A DNA stretch of 64,000 nucleotides from Halopiger goleimassiliensis (GTDB lineage Archaea; Halobacteriota; Halobacteria; Halobacteriales; Natrialbaceae), in the NCBI RefSeq assembly GCF_000455345.1, contig NZ_HG315690.1:1625360-1689359 (forward strand), read 5' to 3'. Position numbers and translations under genes: made by a program. The notes under the pieces are model-generated. The model saw nothing but the letters and a program-made list of their open reading frames with translations, made no database searches and was not told the DNA's origin. Positions 1-8,211 of the stretch are shown one piece after another (within the stretch, counting starts at the first letter, position 1; each line of letters begins with the position of its first letter).

Positions 1-1242
1 CGGCGGACGGGCGTCGAGCAACAGCGCCCGGAAGGCCCAGACCTCGAGCGGGTCGCCCGCGGCGTACCGGATCGGGTCGACGAGCGTCCGCTCGATCACC
101 TCGTGGTCGCTCTCGGCGAGTCGGTCGCGGAACCGGACGGAAAAGCCCCGGCCGGCCCCCTCGTAGCCGTGGATCGTGGTCGCGAACGCGACCCGAGGCG
201 CGGCCAGCAGCGACTCGAGCACTGCAACGGGAAGCGCCGCGGCCTCGTCGACGACGACGGCGTCTGCCTCCGCGAGGCGATTCGATTCGACTGCCGACGC
301 GGGATCACAGAAACGGACGACTCCGCCGGTGGTCGTCCCGATTCGATGCCCGTCGCTGACGTCGCCGCCGTCGTGGCCACCGTCGTCGAGCCGCTCGAGA
401 TCCGCACATACCTCGCGCGCCCGAGCGAACACCTCGCGAGCGTTTCGCCACTGCGGTGCGGTGACGAGCACCTCGGCCCCGTCGGCGGCCAACGCGCCGG
501 CGGCCAGCCCCGCGGCGCTGGATTTGCCACGGCCGCGGTCGGCCTCGAGCACGACGGCCCGTTCGCTCGCGTCGGAATCGCCGTCCGGCCGCAGCGACTC
601 GAGGGACGCGACGGCCTCGGCCTGATCCCCGGTGAGACAGGCCTCGTAGACGGCGGCAGGGAATCGGGGGTCTTCTGGAGGGTCGATGGCATCCTCCGAC
701 GGGGCCAGCCGCGGGGCCGGTCGCGTCAGGCCGTCGTCCTCGATTCGGCCGGCCTCGAGGTCCACGACGGCGATGCCGCGGTGCGCACGGAGCGTCTCGA
801 CGAGTCGCCGTCGGAACCGTCCCGTGACGTCCGACAGGTCGAACGGCGGCACGGCCAGCGACTCGTCGAACGCGCCGCGTCGATCGGGCCACGCCTCGAG
901 GGGCGGCGCGAGCAGGACGAGGAGGCCGCCGCCGTCGACGGCACCGACGACCTTCCCCAGCGCGTTCGGTCGGAGGCCCTCGTGTGCGTCCAGCGCGACG
1001 ACCGCTCGCGTCGTCCCGAGGAGTTCGCCCGCGCGGGATTGCGGGAACTGCTCGCAGCGAAGCCGATCGTCCGGCCCCACGAGCGTCGTCTCGGTGATCG
1101 GGACGGAGAGCGCGTCGAGGACGGCCTCGAGCGCGTCGTACCCTGCCGCACGATCACCCGCGAGAACCAGCCCCCGTCGCTCGTTCGCGTCGCGGGCTTC
1201 CTCGTGCAGCGACGTAGCGAGGCCGACGACGTCGCGATCCAT
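1..1242 (-). CDS. tmcA: tRNA(Met) cytidine acetyltransferase TmcA, 3' end outside the window
   Basis: TmcA acetylates the wobble cytidine of elongator tRNA(Met) and other RNA cytidines, using acetyl-CoA and ATP. The 414 codons visible here run without a stop off the left edge, so the C-terminal GNAT acetyltransferase half is missing. The ATG at 1242 gives a protein starting MDRDVVGLATSLHEEA, with the N-terminal Rossmann-like DUF1726 region over about residues 1-190. A Walker A loop (ADRGRGKSS) lies near residues 230-238, and a Walker B-like VVVDEAAALP lies near residue 330, as in the RNA-helicase-like module of TmcA. The order of domains and the DEAA signature make the family assignment firm. 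The neighbouring gene downstream of its start points the same way but shares no obvious function. Confidence 0.9.
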   Translation of the reverse strand, partial: MDRDVVGLATSLHEEARDANERRGLVLAGDRAAGYDALEAVLDALSVPITETTLVGPDDRLRCEQFPQSRAGELLGTTRAVVALDAHEGLRPNALGKVVGAVDGGGLLVLLAPPLEAWPDRRGAFDESLAVPPFDLSDVTGRFRRRLVETLRAHRGIAVVDLEAGRIEDDGLTRPAPRLAPSEDAIDPPEDPRFPAAVYEACLTGDQAEAVASLESLRPDGDSDASERAVVLEADRGRGKSSAAGLAAGALAADGAEVLVTAPQWRNAREVFARAREVCADLERLDDGGHDGGDVSDGHRIGTTTGGVVRFCDPASAVESNRLAEADAVVVDEAAALPVAVLESLLAAPRVAFATTIHGYEGAGRGFSVRFRDRLAESDHEVIERTLVDPIRYAAGDPLEVWAFRALLLDARPP

Positions 1243-1352
1243 ACGGGGAGGTTCGTCCCTCGAGAGTAATAGGCACCGGAACCGGCTTTCGGGCACCCCC
1301 GTCGTCCGCGGATCCCGTCCAGCCTCGTCGATCGAGACGACGGGCCGTGCCG

Positions 1353-1682
1353 CTATCCCAGTTTGCGGCCCACCCAGGCGCGATAGCGGTCGAACGCCGG
1401 GAGCAACAGGACGAGCAGGAGGAGGCCGGCGAGCCACGTGAGCGGGTCGTCGGACCGCTCGGAGAGGACCACCGACACCGACAGGTCGGCGATGACCGCC
1501 GCGGCCGATCCTCCAAGTAGCGCGGCGAGCGCGACCCGGTAGGCCACGGAGATCACGACGACCAGGCCCACCACGACGCCGAGCAGGCCGACGAACCCGA
1601 TCGAGGAGCACAGCAGGCGGAGCCACCTCGAGTCGATGCCGTCGCGAACCGTCACGAATGGTGACTCGTTGCGAGCGGGCAT
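1353..1682 (-). CDS. small membrane protein of unknown function
   Basis: A 109-residue protein, counted from the ATG at 1682. It has hydrophobic segments near residues 25-50 (GFVGLLGVVVGLVVVISVAY), 53-70 and 78-95, and ends in a short basic tail, so three membrane spans are likely. A GTG at 1745 would add 21 residues (MARLRTGARRHHRSNG...) that do not look like membrane or folded sequence, so the ATG is preferred. It is divergent from the ribosomal operon whose leader begins near 1798. I do not recognise the family. Confidence 0.55.
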   Translation of the reverse strand: MPARNESPFVTVRDGIDSRWLRLLCSSIGFVGLLGVVVGLVVVISVAYRVALAALLGGSAAAVIADLSVSVVLSERSDDPLTWLAGLLLLVLLLPAFDRYRAWVGRKLG

Positions 1683-1766
1683 GAACGTATCGACGGCCCC
1701 GTTCGAACGGTGGTGGCGTCGTGCACCCGTGCGGAGTCGTGCCACAGGCCCGTGCGTTTGAACACG

Positions 1767-1925
1767 CTTTTAAGGGGGGCAACGCTACTGGCGTAGTACA
1801 CCCTACGCGGGGTTGATGATGCTCCTAGCCTCTCAGGACTTCCGCCGGACTGCTCCGGCCCGGAGCCCCCAGCGCTTCGGATGGCAGGGGAGCGCGAGCC
1901 CACGCGTAGGAGAGGTGAACAACCT
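1767..1925 (+). promoter_or_regulatory. promoter and structured 5' leader of the rpl7Ae operon
   Basis: A TATA-like box (CTTTTAA, 1767-1773) predicts transcription from about 1798, giving a leader of roughly 125 bases, long for a haloarchaeon. Bases 1802-1809 (CCTACGCG) pair with 1903-1910 (CGCGTAGG), and GGG 1810-1812 pairs with CCC 1899-1901 past one bulged A. A second stem pairs 1821-1825 (GCTCC) with 1889-1893 (GGAGC). The internal loop between them has TTGATGAT on one side and GCGAG on the other and could form tandem G-A pairs, as in a kink-turn. The ribosome-binding sequence GAGGTGA (1912-1918) sits just after the closing stem. Since L7Ae binds kink-turns, translational autoregulation is a reasonable inference. 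Confidence 0.6.
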
Positions 1926-2288
1926 ATGTCAGTCTACGTAACCACCGACATCCCAGCCGACCTCGCCGACGACGCCCTCGAGGCGCTCGAGGTCGCACGA
2001 GACACCGGACGCGTAAAGAAAGGAACCAACGAAACGACCAAGGCGATCGAGCGCGGCAACGCCGAGCTCGTCTACGTCGCCGAAGACGTCTCGCCCGAAG
2101 AGATCGTGATGCACATCCCCGACCTGGCCGACGAGAAGGGCATCCCCGTCGTCTTCATCGAGACCCAGGACGACGTCGGCCACGCCGCCGGCCTCGAAGT
2201 CGGTTCGGCCGCCGCGGCGATCGTCGACTCCGGCGAGGCCTCCGGCGACGTCGAGGACATCGCCGACAAGGTCGAGGACCTCGACTGA
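1926..2288 (+). CDS. rpl7ae: 50S ribosomal protein L7Ae / kink-turn RNA-binding protein
   Basis: A 120-residue L7Ae protein ([20 protein letters not shown]...), the normal archaeal length. It binds kink-turns in 23S rRNA and is also a core subunit of box C/D and H/ACA guide ribonucleoproteins and of RNase P. The RNA-contacting region [19 protein letters not shown] and the VAEDVSPEE segment are typical, and the surface is acidic as in halophiles. The ATG at 1926 lies 7 bases after a GAGGTGA ribosome-binding sequence. It is the first gene of the conserved archaeal run L7Ae-S28e-L24e-Ndk, with S28e starting 11 bases after its stop. The structured leader upstream suggests that the protein may control its own synthesis. 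Confidence 0.97.
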   Translation: MSVYVTTDIPADLADDALEALEVARDTGRVKKGTNETTKAIERGNAELVYVAEDVSPEEIVMHIPDLADEKGIPVVFIETQDDVGHAAGLEVGSAAAAIVDSGEASGDVEDIADKVEDLD

Positions 2289-2299
2289 GGTGATCAGAC

Positions 2300-2524
2300 A
2301 TGAGTGCTGAAGAGGAAGAAACCGGATCAACGCCCGCCGAGGTCATCGAGATCGTCGGCAAGACCGGCATGCACGGCGAAGCCATGCAGGTCAAGTGCCG
2401 AATCAAGGAGGGCGAGAATCAGGGACGTATCATCACCCGAAACTGCCTCGGGCCGGTCCGCGAGGGGGACGTCCTCCAGCTTCGCGAGACCGCCCGCGAG
2501 GCCGACTCCATCGGAGGTCAGTAA
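2300..2524 (+). CDS. rps28e: 30S ribosomal protein S28e
   Basis: A 74-residue S28e protein, an OB-fold component of the archaeal and eukaryotic small subunit near the mRNA exit. The stretch [20 protein letters not shown] followed by [19 protein letters not shown] is the family core. The last residues ([13 protein letters not shown]) fit the usual basic/acidic tail. It is the second gene of the operon, 11 bases after rpl7Ae and only 3 bases before rpl24e, so the three are almost certainly cotranscribed and probably translationally coupled. Confidence 0.96.
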   Translation: MSAEEEETGSTPAEVIEIVGKTGMHGEAMQVKCRIKEGENQGRIITRNCLGPVREGDVLQLRETAREADSIGGQ

Positions 2525-2527
2525 CCA

Positions 2528-2899
2528 ATGGTCGAGAAACGCACCTGCGACTACACCGGCGAAGAGATCGAGCCCGGCACGGGCATCATGTACGTCAAGA
2601 ACGACGGCACCGTGCTGCACTTCGTCGACTCGAAGGCCGAGAAGAACTACAAGCTCGGTCGCGAACCGCGCGACCTCGAGTGGACCGAGGAAGGTCGCGC
2701 CGGCAAAGGCCCCGCGGAAGCGGAGACGCCAGCCGACGAGGAAGCCGACCAGGACGAGGTCGTCGAAGCCGCCGAAGACGAGGACATAGAGACCGAGGCC
2801 GAGGCCGTCGACGAGGACGAGGAAGACGTTCCTGCTGGTGACGAGACGGTCGACGAGACCGAAGAGACCGAGACCGAAACCGAGGCCGAGGAAGCATGA
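2528..2899 (+). CDS. rpl24e: 50S ribosomal protein L24e with long acidic C-terminal extension
   Basis: Residues 1-63 are a complete L24e domain ([19 protein letters not shown], then [15 protein letters not shown]). The usual paired zinc cysteines are reduced to one Cys, so zinc binding is doubtful. Residues from about 64 to 123 form a low-complexity tail made mostly of Glu, Asp, Ala and Thr, which roughly doubles the normal archaeal length. The tail is in frame and ends exactly where ndk begins, with ndk starting inside its last codons (ATGA overlap), so it is not a missed stop. Its role is unknown; it may be a halophilic solubility tail. Confidence 0.93.
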   Translation: MVEKRTCDYTGEEIEPGTGIMYVKNDGTVLHFVDSKAEKNYKLGREPRDLEWTEEGRAGKGPAEAETPADEEADQDEVVEAAEDEDIETEAEAVDEDEEDVPAGDETVDETEETETETEAEEA

Positions 2900-3363
2900 G
2901 CGACGACCACGAACGCACCTTCGTGATGGTCAAGCCCGACGCCTTCGCGCGCGGCCTCGTCGGCGAGGTCGTCTCCCGACTCGAGGACCGCGGCCTCAAA
3001 CTCGTCGGGATCAAGGTCGAGAACATGCCCCGCGAGCGGGCCGAGGAACACTACAGCGAGCACGAGGACAAGCCGTTCTACGACGACCTCGTCGACTTCA
3101 TCACCTCCGGCCCGGTCGTCCCGATGGTCTGGGAGGGCCAGGACGCGACCCGTCAGGTCCGCCAGATGATCGGCGAGACCGACCCGCTCGAGGCCGAACC
3201 CGGCACCATTCGCGGTGACTACGCGCTCGACCTCGGTCGCAACGTCGTCCACGCGGCCGACCACGAGGACGAAGGCGCTAACGAGCGCGAGATCGCGATC
3301 CACTTCGACGAGGACGAACTGATCGACTACGACCAGCACGACGCCGAGTGGCTCTACGAGTAA
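2896..3363 (+). CDS. ndk: nucleoside-diphosphate kinase
   Basis: A 155-residue Ndk that transfers the gamma phosphate of NTPs to NDPs through a phosphohistidine. It begins [20 protein letters not shown], with the KPDA nucleotide-binding motif. The active-site histidine is H119 within NVVHAADH, in the position of the NxxHGSD motif of the family. The C-terminus is acidic. Its ATG overlaps the last codons of rpl24e (ATGA), the normal gene order in haloarchaea. A ribosomal operon driving Ndk couples nucleotide supply to growth; this is an inference from the order. Confidence 0.96.
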   Translation: MSDDHERTFVMVKPDAFARGLVGEVVSRLEDRGLKLVGIKVENMPRERAEEHYSEHEDKPFYDDLVDFITSGPVVPMVWEGQDATRQVRQMIGETDPLEAEPGTIRGDYALDLGRNVVHAADHEDEGANEREIAIHFDEDELIDYDQHDAEWLYE

Positions 3364-3581
3364 CGATCGGCACACCACGGCCTCGTTAACCGGCCAGCGC
3401 CACTTCACTGACCGATTTTCTCCCGGATCTCTCACTACCCGGTACGGACGGGATTCTCTCGTCAGCGATAGTTACGGGAGAAATACACGTAACAATCTAG
3501 AGAGACGTAACAACTAATGGATGGCCTGCAGTAGAGAGGAGTGGTGATTTCGTATGGTAACGTACGGTAGGTGGTCCGGAA

Positions 3582-3956
3582 ATGCGTGAAACAGAGGGGT
3601 CGACGGCACGCGTCGCGGAATCGGCACCGTCGCTCGATCTCGTCTTCGATCTCCTCTCCAATCCTCGTCGTCGATACGCCCTGTATCTCCTTTCCGACCG
3701 GACGGACGGGGTCGCGACCGTCGGCGAGATTACGGACCACATCGCCACGCTCGAGTGCGGCGACGATCCGGCCGCCGATGAGCCGCCGACCGACCTGAGC
3801 CGCGAGATCCGGATCGAACTCCAGCACGTCCACCTGCCGAAACTCGAGGACGCGGGGATCCTCGAGATCGATCAGCGAAGCGATACCGTCCGCTACTGGA
3901 GCCAACCGTCGCTCGAGGAGTGGCTCGAACACGCCTATCACAAGGAACTGTCGTAG
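3582..3956 (+). CDS. small winged-helix protein of the haloarchaeal DUF7344-like type
   Basis: A 124-residue protein beginning MRETEGSTARVAESAP. SLDLVFDLLSNPRRRYALYLL followed by VATVGEITDHIATLE and later IELQHVHLPKLEDAGILEI is the pattern of the many small haloarchaeal winged-helix regulators, where the second helix pair contacts DNA. A C-terminal WSQPSLEEWLEHAY completes the domain. An AT-rich promoter region with GATTTCGTATGG about 32 bases before the ATG supports the start. No neighbour gives a target. The domain class is fairly sure; the regulon is unknown. Confidence 0.75.
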   Translation: MRETEGSTARVAESAPSLDLVFDLLSNPRRRYALYLLSDRTDGVATVGEITDHIATLECGDDPAADEPPTDLSREIRIELQHVHLPKLEDAGILEIDQRSDTVRYWSQPSLEEWLEHAYHKELS

Positions 3957-4217
3957 CGGCGGCGAGTCGAACACGAGCGGGCGAGATCGGCGAGGCGGAC
4001 TGCTGTACCGATGTATCGGGGCACCCGCGACCCGGCGTCGGCTGCGCCGGCACAGACGTACAGTAGACCGTATGAAAGGTTTAACAGGGAGTCCGTAGTG
4101 CACTCGAGTGGCGTCCGTCGCGAACGGGGCGACGGACCGAAGCAATTGGGGTGTGATATCGTTTCACTCCTCAACACTTAACAATCGAGCTATCCATACA
4201 CTCACACGGGTGTTATC

Positions 4218-4820
4218 ATGACTGATCACGAACTTCCACCACTACCGTACGATTACGACGCGCTCGAGCCGGCGATTTCCGAACAGGTCGTCACCTGGCA
4301 CCACGATACGCACCATCAGGGCTACGTCAACGGCCTCAACTCGGCCGAGGAAACCCTCGCGGAAAACCGCGAGTCCGGCGACTTCGACTCGACGCCCGGT
4401 GCCCTCAAGGACGTCACCCACAACGGCTGTGGCCACTATCTCCACACGCTGTTCTGGGAGAACATGTCTCCCGACGGCGGCGGCGAACCCGAGGGCGACC
4501 TCGCCGACCGCATCGAGGAGGACTTCGGCTCCTACGAGGGTTGGAAAGGCGAGTTCCAGAAGGCTGCCGGTGCCGCTGGCGGCTGGGCCCTGCTGGTGTA
4601 CGACCCGGTCTCGAAGCAGCTGCGCAACCTCGCGGTCGACAAGCACGACCAGGGCGCACTCTGGGGGGCCCACCCCATCCTCGCGCTGGACGTCTGGGAA
4701 CACTCCTACTACTACGACTACGGCCCGGACCGCGGCAGCTTCATCGACGGCTTCTTCGACGTGATCAACTGGGACTCCGTCGCCGAGGAGTACCAGAAGT
4801 GCATCGACCACTTCGAGTAA
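4218..4820 (+). CDS. sod: superoxide dismutase, Fe/Mn family, probably Mn
   Basis: A 200-residue Fe/Mn superoxide dismutase that dismutes superoxide in the cytoplasm. The four metal ligands are visible as H28 (TWHHDTHH), H76 (GHYLHTLFW), D158 and H162 (LDVWEHSYY). The N-terminal helical hairpin and C-terminal alpha/beta domain are complete, and length matches other haloarchaeal enzymes. The usual haloarchaeal enzyme uses Mn. A box-A-like CACTTAAC about 40 bases upstream and the ATG after a short leader support the start. It is a single-gene unit with no obvious redox partner beside it. Confidence 0.96.
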   Translation: MTDHELPPLPYDYDALEPAISEQVVTWHHDTHHQGYVNGLNSAEETLAENRESGDFDSTPGALKDVTHNGCGHYLHTLFWENMSPDGGGEPEGDLADRIEEDFGSYEGWKGEFQKAAGAAGGWALLVYDPVSKQLRNLAVDKHDQGALWGAHPILALDVWEHSYYYDYGPDRGSFIDGFFDVINWDSVAEEYQKCIDHFE

Positions 4821-5054
4821 CGTAGTTCGACGACGGATCGCCGCCGACGAGTCAGTCAACCTCCGTTCTTTTATCAAGCACCGCCGAATAGCGGGTCGAT
4901 TCCCGACCGCGGTCGAGACGCATCGCCTCGCCCGAGCGGGCCTCGAGCGTCAGACCGGCTTCGATGGTCGGGTCCATCCGGTACCGACGACGGACTGATC
5001 GCATGTCGAACCGTGACAATCGACTACTGGCACGACGTCGAAACGGGAACGAAC

Positions 5055-5062
5055 GATTTAGG
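5055..5062 (+). promoter_or_regulatory. TATA-like box for the leaderless gene at 5088
   Basis: GATTTAGG centred about 30 bases before the ATG at 5088, preceded by purine-rich CGAAC as a possible BRE. It decides the start: an upstream GTG at 5013 would lie before the promoter. Confidence 0.6.
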
Positions 5063-5087
5063 CGTCAGAACGCGATATCGACGACAC

Positions 5088-5360
5088 ATGCCCGTTCCGA
5101 AATCCGAGTTCGACGAACTCCCACCCTGTGACTTCTATACGCCCGCAGAACTGCTCGAGCCCGATCAGATGTACACCGTCTACGAGATCGCGAGACTCCT
5201 GCAGGGACTCGAGCCGGACGCCGAAATCGAGGCCGAGACCGAGGCCATCCTGCTCGACTGGGCGATCCCGTGGATCATGACGAACGCGGACGACCTCGTC
5301 GTCGCCGAACCGCGATCGGACGACGAACCCGGCTACTACGGGCTCAAAGAAGACGAATGA
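5088..5360 (+). CDS. conserved small haloarchaeal protein, possibly DUF5827
   Basis: A 90-residue acidic protein beginning MPVPKSEFDELPPCDFYTP. It has a helical middle part (MYTVYEIARLLQGLEPDAE) and a tryptophan-rich segment (LLDWAIPWIMTNADDLV). I associate this pattern with the haloarchaeal family DUF5827, but from memory only. Start choice follows the TATA-like box 30 bases upstream. Its stop overlaps the ATG of the next gene (ATGA at 5357), so the two are translationally coupled and may act together. No catalytic motif is visible. Confidence 0.75.
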   Translation: MPVPKSEFDELPPCDFYTPAELLEPDQMYTVYEIARLLQGLEPDAEIEAETEAILLDWAIPWIMTNADDLVVAEPRSDDEPGYYGLKEDE

Positions 5361-6190
5361 ACGTCCTGGTGGTCGGTGCCGACCGCGTCGACGCCGGGAA
5401 AACGACGTTCACCGTCGGCCTGCTCGCACGGACCGGCGGCGTGGGCTACAAGCCGCGGGCCGGGAACGACTTCTGGTTCGACCACGACGACTGCCGTCGT
5501 GCGTTGGCGGAGGGACGGCTCTACGGGAAGGACGCGGCCCGTATCGCGGCCGCGGAACGGAGCGACCGTCCGCCGGAGCGACTCAATCCCGTCCATCGAC
5601 TCTGGCGACCGTCACCCGGCGGCGGTAACGGCTTGCTCGGGCGAAGCGACCGCGAGTTCCTGATCGACAGGATCGGATCGGGCGACCCCGATTCGACGAC
5701 TTACGTGCGGAACGCGACCGCCGACCTGCCCGAGTCGGTCGCCGAAGCCCTCCCACTCGAGGACGCGATTCCGGTCGAGTCCGTCGAGACGTTGAACGAC
5801 GTCGCCGAACGGGAGTACGTCCCCGCGTTCGAGCGGATCGCCGACGAGATCGCAGCCGCCGACGTCGCCGTGGTCGAATCCTACGGCGACATCGCGATCC
5901 CGATCCGGTCCCTCGAGCCGACGGTCGTCGCCGCCGTCGAACCCCGTCGCGTCCGGATCTATCCGGGTGACCGATACGCCCGCGCCTGTGACGTCGCTAG
6001 CTCCAGTCCGATGGACGGCCGCCTCGAGAAACGCACCGACGACGTACTCGAACTGCTGGACCCGCTCGAGCGGGTCGAACTTCCGGCGCTACCGAGCGAG
6101 GAACGATCCGATCCCGAATCGGTCGCAACTGCATACGAACCCGCGTACGACACGGTGTTGGCCGCAGCCGATCGAGCGGCCGACGGGTGA
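5357..6190 (+). CDS. P-loop NTPase resembling dethiobiotin-synthetase-fold proteins
   Basis: A 277-residue protein starting MNVLVVGADRVDAGKTTFTV, an N-terminal Walker A (GADRVDAGKTT) of the deviant type seen in dethiobiotin synthetase and cobyrinate synthase relatives. A second conserved part is VAVVESYGDIAIPI near residue 175, which corresponds to the Walker B region, followed by VVAAVEPRRVRIYPGDRY. No biotin or cobalamin genes adjoin, so that chemistry should not be assumed. It is translationally coupled to the small protein at 5088. The fold is likely; the substrate is unknown. Confidence 0.75.
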   Translation: MNVLVVGADRVDAGKTTFTVGLLARTGGVGYKPRAGNDFWFDHDDCRRALAEGRLYGKDAARIAAAERSDRPPERLNPVHRLWRPSPGGGNGLLGRSDREFLIDRIGSGDPDSTTYVRNATADLPESVAEALPLEDAIPVESVETLNDVAEREYVPAFERIADEIAAADVAVVESYGDIAIPIRSLEPTVVAAVEPRRVRIYPGDRYARACDVASSSPMDGRLEKRTDDVLELLDPLERVELPALPSEERSDPESVATAYEPAYDTVLAAADRAADG

Positions 6191-6230
6191 GACCCGTCGA
6201 CGGAGATCGCGAGGACGGGAGTCGACCGCT

Positions 6231-6809
6231 CTAGGCCTGGCGGGCCATCCGGGCCGCCAGTTGGACGTGGTCGTACGGATCGGTCGTCACGCTCGGCCCG
6301 TGGCCGGTGTGCATCTCCGAAAGGTCGGGCGAGATCCGCTCGAGGACGCGATCGATGCTCTCGATCAGCGTCTCCCGGTCGCCCTCCGGCAGGTCCGTCC
6401 GGCCGAAACTGCCGTTCTGGAAGACGAGGTCCCCGGCGAAGAGGATGCCCCGGTCCTCGGCGTAGAAACAGAGGTGATCGTCCTTGTGACCAGGCGTGTG
6501 CAAGGCGACGTACTCGTCGGACCCAAGTGTGACGCGCTCGTCGTCCCCGATCGCGTGGTCCACGCCCTCGATCGCGGGATCGTACCCCCAGACGTCGACG
6601 TCGAACGCGTCCGTGACTGCCTCGAGATTTCCGACGTGGTCCCGGTGGGTGTGCGTGAGTACGACCGCGTCGAGGTCGTCCGTCCGCGCCCGGATCCGTT
6701 CGACGACGTCGAAGTTCGCCCCGGGGTCGACGAGGACGGTCCGGTCGCCCTCGACCAGAAAGACGTTGCTCGTAAACGCCTGCACGTCCGCCGCGAGGTT
6801 GGCGATCAT
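6231..6809 (-). CDS. metallo-beta-lactamase fold hydrolase, glyoxalase II-like
   Basis: A 192-residue protein with the full metal-binding set of the superfamily: THTHRDHVGN (HxHxDH), HTPGHKDDHLCF, AGDLVFQNGSFGRTDLP and a late HTGHGP. The spacing and FGRTDLP resemble the glyoxalase II branch, which hydrolyses thioesters such as S-lactoylglutathione; haloarchaea use gamma-glutamylcysteine, so the natural thiol would differ. The ATG at 6809 (MIANLAADVQAFTSNVFLVE) is chosen because the domain begins there; longer starts add unrelated basic sequence. It is divergent from the gene at 6931. Confidence 0.88.
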   Translation of the reverse strand: MIANLAADVQAFTSNVFLVEGDRTVLVDPGANFDVVERIRARTDDLDAVVLTHTHRDHVGNLEAVTDAFDVDVWGYDPAIEGVDHAIGDDERVTLGSDEYVALHTPGHKDDHLCFYAEDRGILFAGDLVFQNGSFGRTDLPEGDRETLIESIDRVLERISPDLSEMHTGHGPSVTTDPYDHVQLAARMARQA

Positions 6810-6900
6810 AGCGACGCATACGGGGTCGGATCGTTTGTGCGTATCGACACGACGCGCCATGGTCGGCGTCGCCATGGGGGTGGGTCCGTATTCACAACCA

Positions 6901-6907
6901 TTTTTAG
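6901..6907 (+). promoter_or_regulatory. TATA-like box for the gene at 6931
   Basis: TTTTTAG centred 27 bases before the ATG at 6931, the spacing expected of a leaderless haloarchaeal transcript. It argues against the much longer open frame that extends upstream. Confidence 0.6.
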
Positions 6908-6930
6908 CTCCGGCACGTAGTAGACGACGA

Positions 6931-8124
6931 ATGCATCGGTCGGTTTCTGTCGGGCTCGTCGCCCTCATCGTCGTGCTCGTGGTGGTCGGCGGCCCGATAG
7001 GAGGGGTCGTCACCGCCTTCACTGGGAGTGGTACCGCGGTGCCGTCGCCAGCCCTCCAGTCTTCGTCCGACTCGGACGACGTCGACTCGAGCGACTTCGA
7101 GTCGACCACCTTCGAGATCACCGTCCACGAGAACGGGAGCGCCACCTGGACCTTTCAGTACGAACAGCCGCTAACGGAGGACAGCGACGGGATCGAGACG
7201 CCGGAGAACTTCCGGACGTTCGCCGACGAGTTCGAGTCCGAAGAGACCGCCCTCTACGTTCAGTTTACCGAGCAGGCGGAGTTGATGGCCGAGACTGCGA
7301 TCGAAGACACCGACCGTGAGATGGCGGCCTCGAACTTCAACCGATCGGCGGACATCGAGGGACAACTCAACGCCATCGGCGTCGTCGAGATGTCGTTCCT
7401 CTGGGAGAACTTCGCCGAGACGACCGACGGACAGGTCGTGGTCGGCGACGTGTTCCAGGGGCTGATCATCACCGCCGACCAGGAGATCGTCGTCAAACCC
7501 GACGGCAACCTCGCGTTCAGCAGTGCCACCCCAGAACCGGATAGCGTCGTCGGCTCGTCGATCGAGGAGGCGACGTCGCTTCACTGGAAGGGCGAACGCG
7601 AGTTCTTCGAGGGGCACCCACGAGTCGTCCTCGAGTCCGACCACGATGGGGCGGTCGGAGGCAGTTCCTCGCTCTCGGAGCGCATCTCCCCGAACGGCGA
7701 CGCGTCGCCGTGGACGCTCGGTCTCGGCGTCTTGCTCGTTGGTCTCGCGCTCGGTGCGGCCGGATTGTGGTACCGGCACCGGTCGACGTCCGACGCCGAC
7801 GGGGCCGAACCGAACACCGGCGGATCCGACGACGATACTCCCTCCGCAGATGCCCAGCCGTCGGACGCCCCTGCCGACCCACTCGAGGACGAAGAACTGC
7901 TCACCGACGAGGACCGCGTCGTCAAACTCATCGAGAACAACGGCGGCCGCATGAAGCAGGTGGACATCGTCGACGAAACCGGCTGGTCCAAATCCAAGGT
8001 CAGCATGCTCCTCTCAGACATGGAGGACGAGGGCACGATCAGCAAGCTCCGCGTCGGCCGCGAGAACATCATCAGCCTCGAGGGGTACGAGCCCGAAGCG
8101 ACGAAGTCGCCGTTCGACGAATAA
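6931..8124 (+). CDS. membrane-anchored protein with extracellular domain and cytoplasmic winged helix
   Basis: A 397-residue protein. Residues 1-30 are a hydrophobic signal sequence (VSVGLVALIVVLVVVGG). Residues about 35-250 form an acidic outside domain with VHENGSATWTFQYEQPL. A membrane span lies at about 260-282 (WTLGLGVLLVGLALGAAGLW), then an acidic linker. Residues 320-385 are a winged helix (MKQVDIVDETGWSKSKVSML, then ISKLRVGRENIISLEGY). This is the haloarchaeal layout annotated DUF7345 plus DUF7343. It suggests a one-component sensor that reads the cell surface and binds DNA at the membrane, or is released by cleavage; that role is inferred. Confidence 0.8.
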   Translation: MHRSVSVGLVALIVVLVVVGGPIGGVVTAFTGSGTAVPSPALQSSSDSDDVDSSDFESTTFEITVHENGSATWTFQYEQPLTEDSDGIETPENFRTFADEFESEETALYVQFTEQAELMAETAIEDTDREMAASNFNRSADIEGQLNAIGVVEMSFLWENFAETTDGQVVVGDVFQGLIITADQEIVVKPDGNLAFSSATPEPDSVVGSSIEEATSLHWKGEREFFEGHPRVVLESDHDGAVGGSSSLSERISPNGDASPWTLGLGVLLVGLALGAAGLWYRHRSTSDADGAEPNTGGSDDDTPSADAQPSDAPADPLEDEELLTDEDRVVKLIENNGGRMKQVDIVDETGWSKSKVSMLLSDMEDEGTISKLRVGRENIISLEGYEPEATKSPFDE

Positions 8125-8211
8125 CCGCGGCATGGCACGCCGGCCCACCCCCGGATCGAAACGGAATCCTTAAACATCGACCCGCACTACGGATGAATGC
8201 ATTCGACGCAC

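Noticed and set aside
103-1269. Long plus-strand open frame opposite tmcA
   Set aside because: Arg-rich shadow translation; the minus strand reads the complete TmcA N-terminal and helicase motifs.
1813-1820. Box C-like TTGATGA suggesting a C/D box guide RNA in the rpl7Ae leader
   Set aside because: No CUGA D box follows within the leader, and the motif sits better in the internal loop of the long stem.
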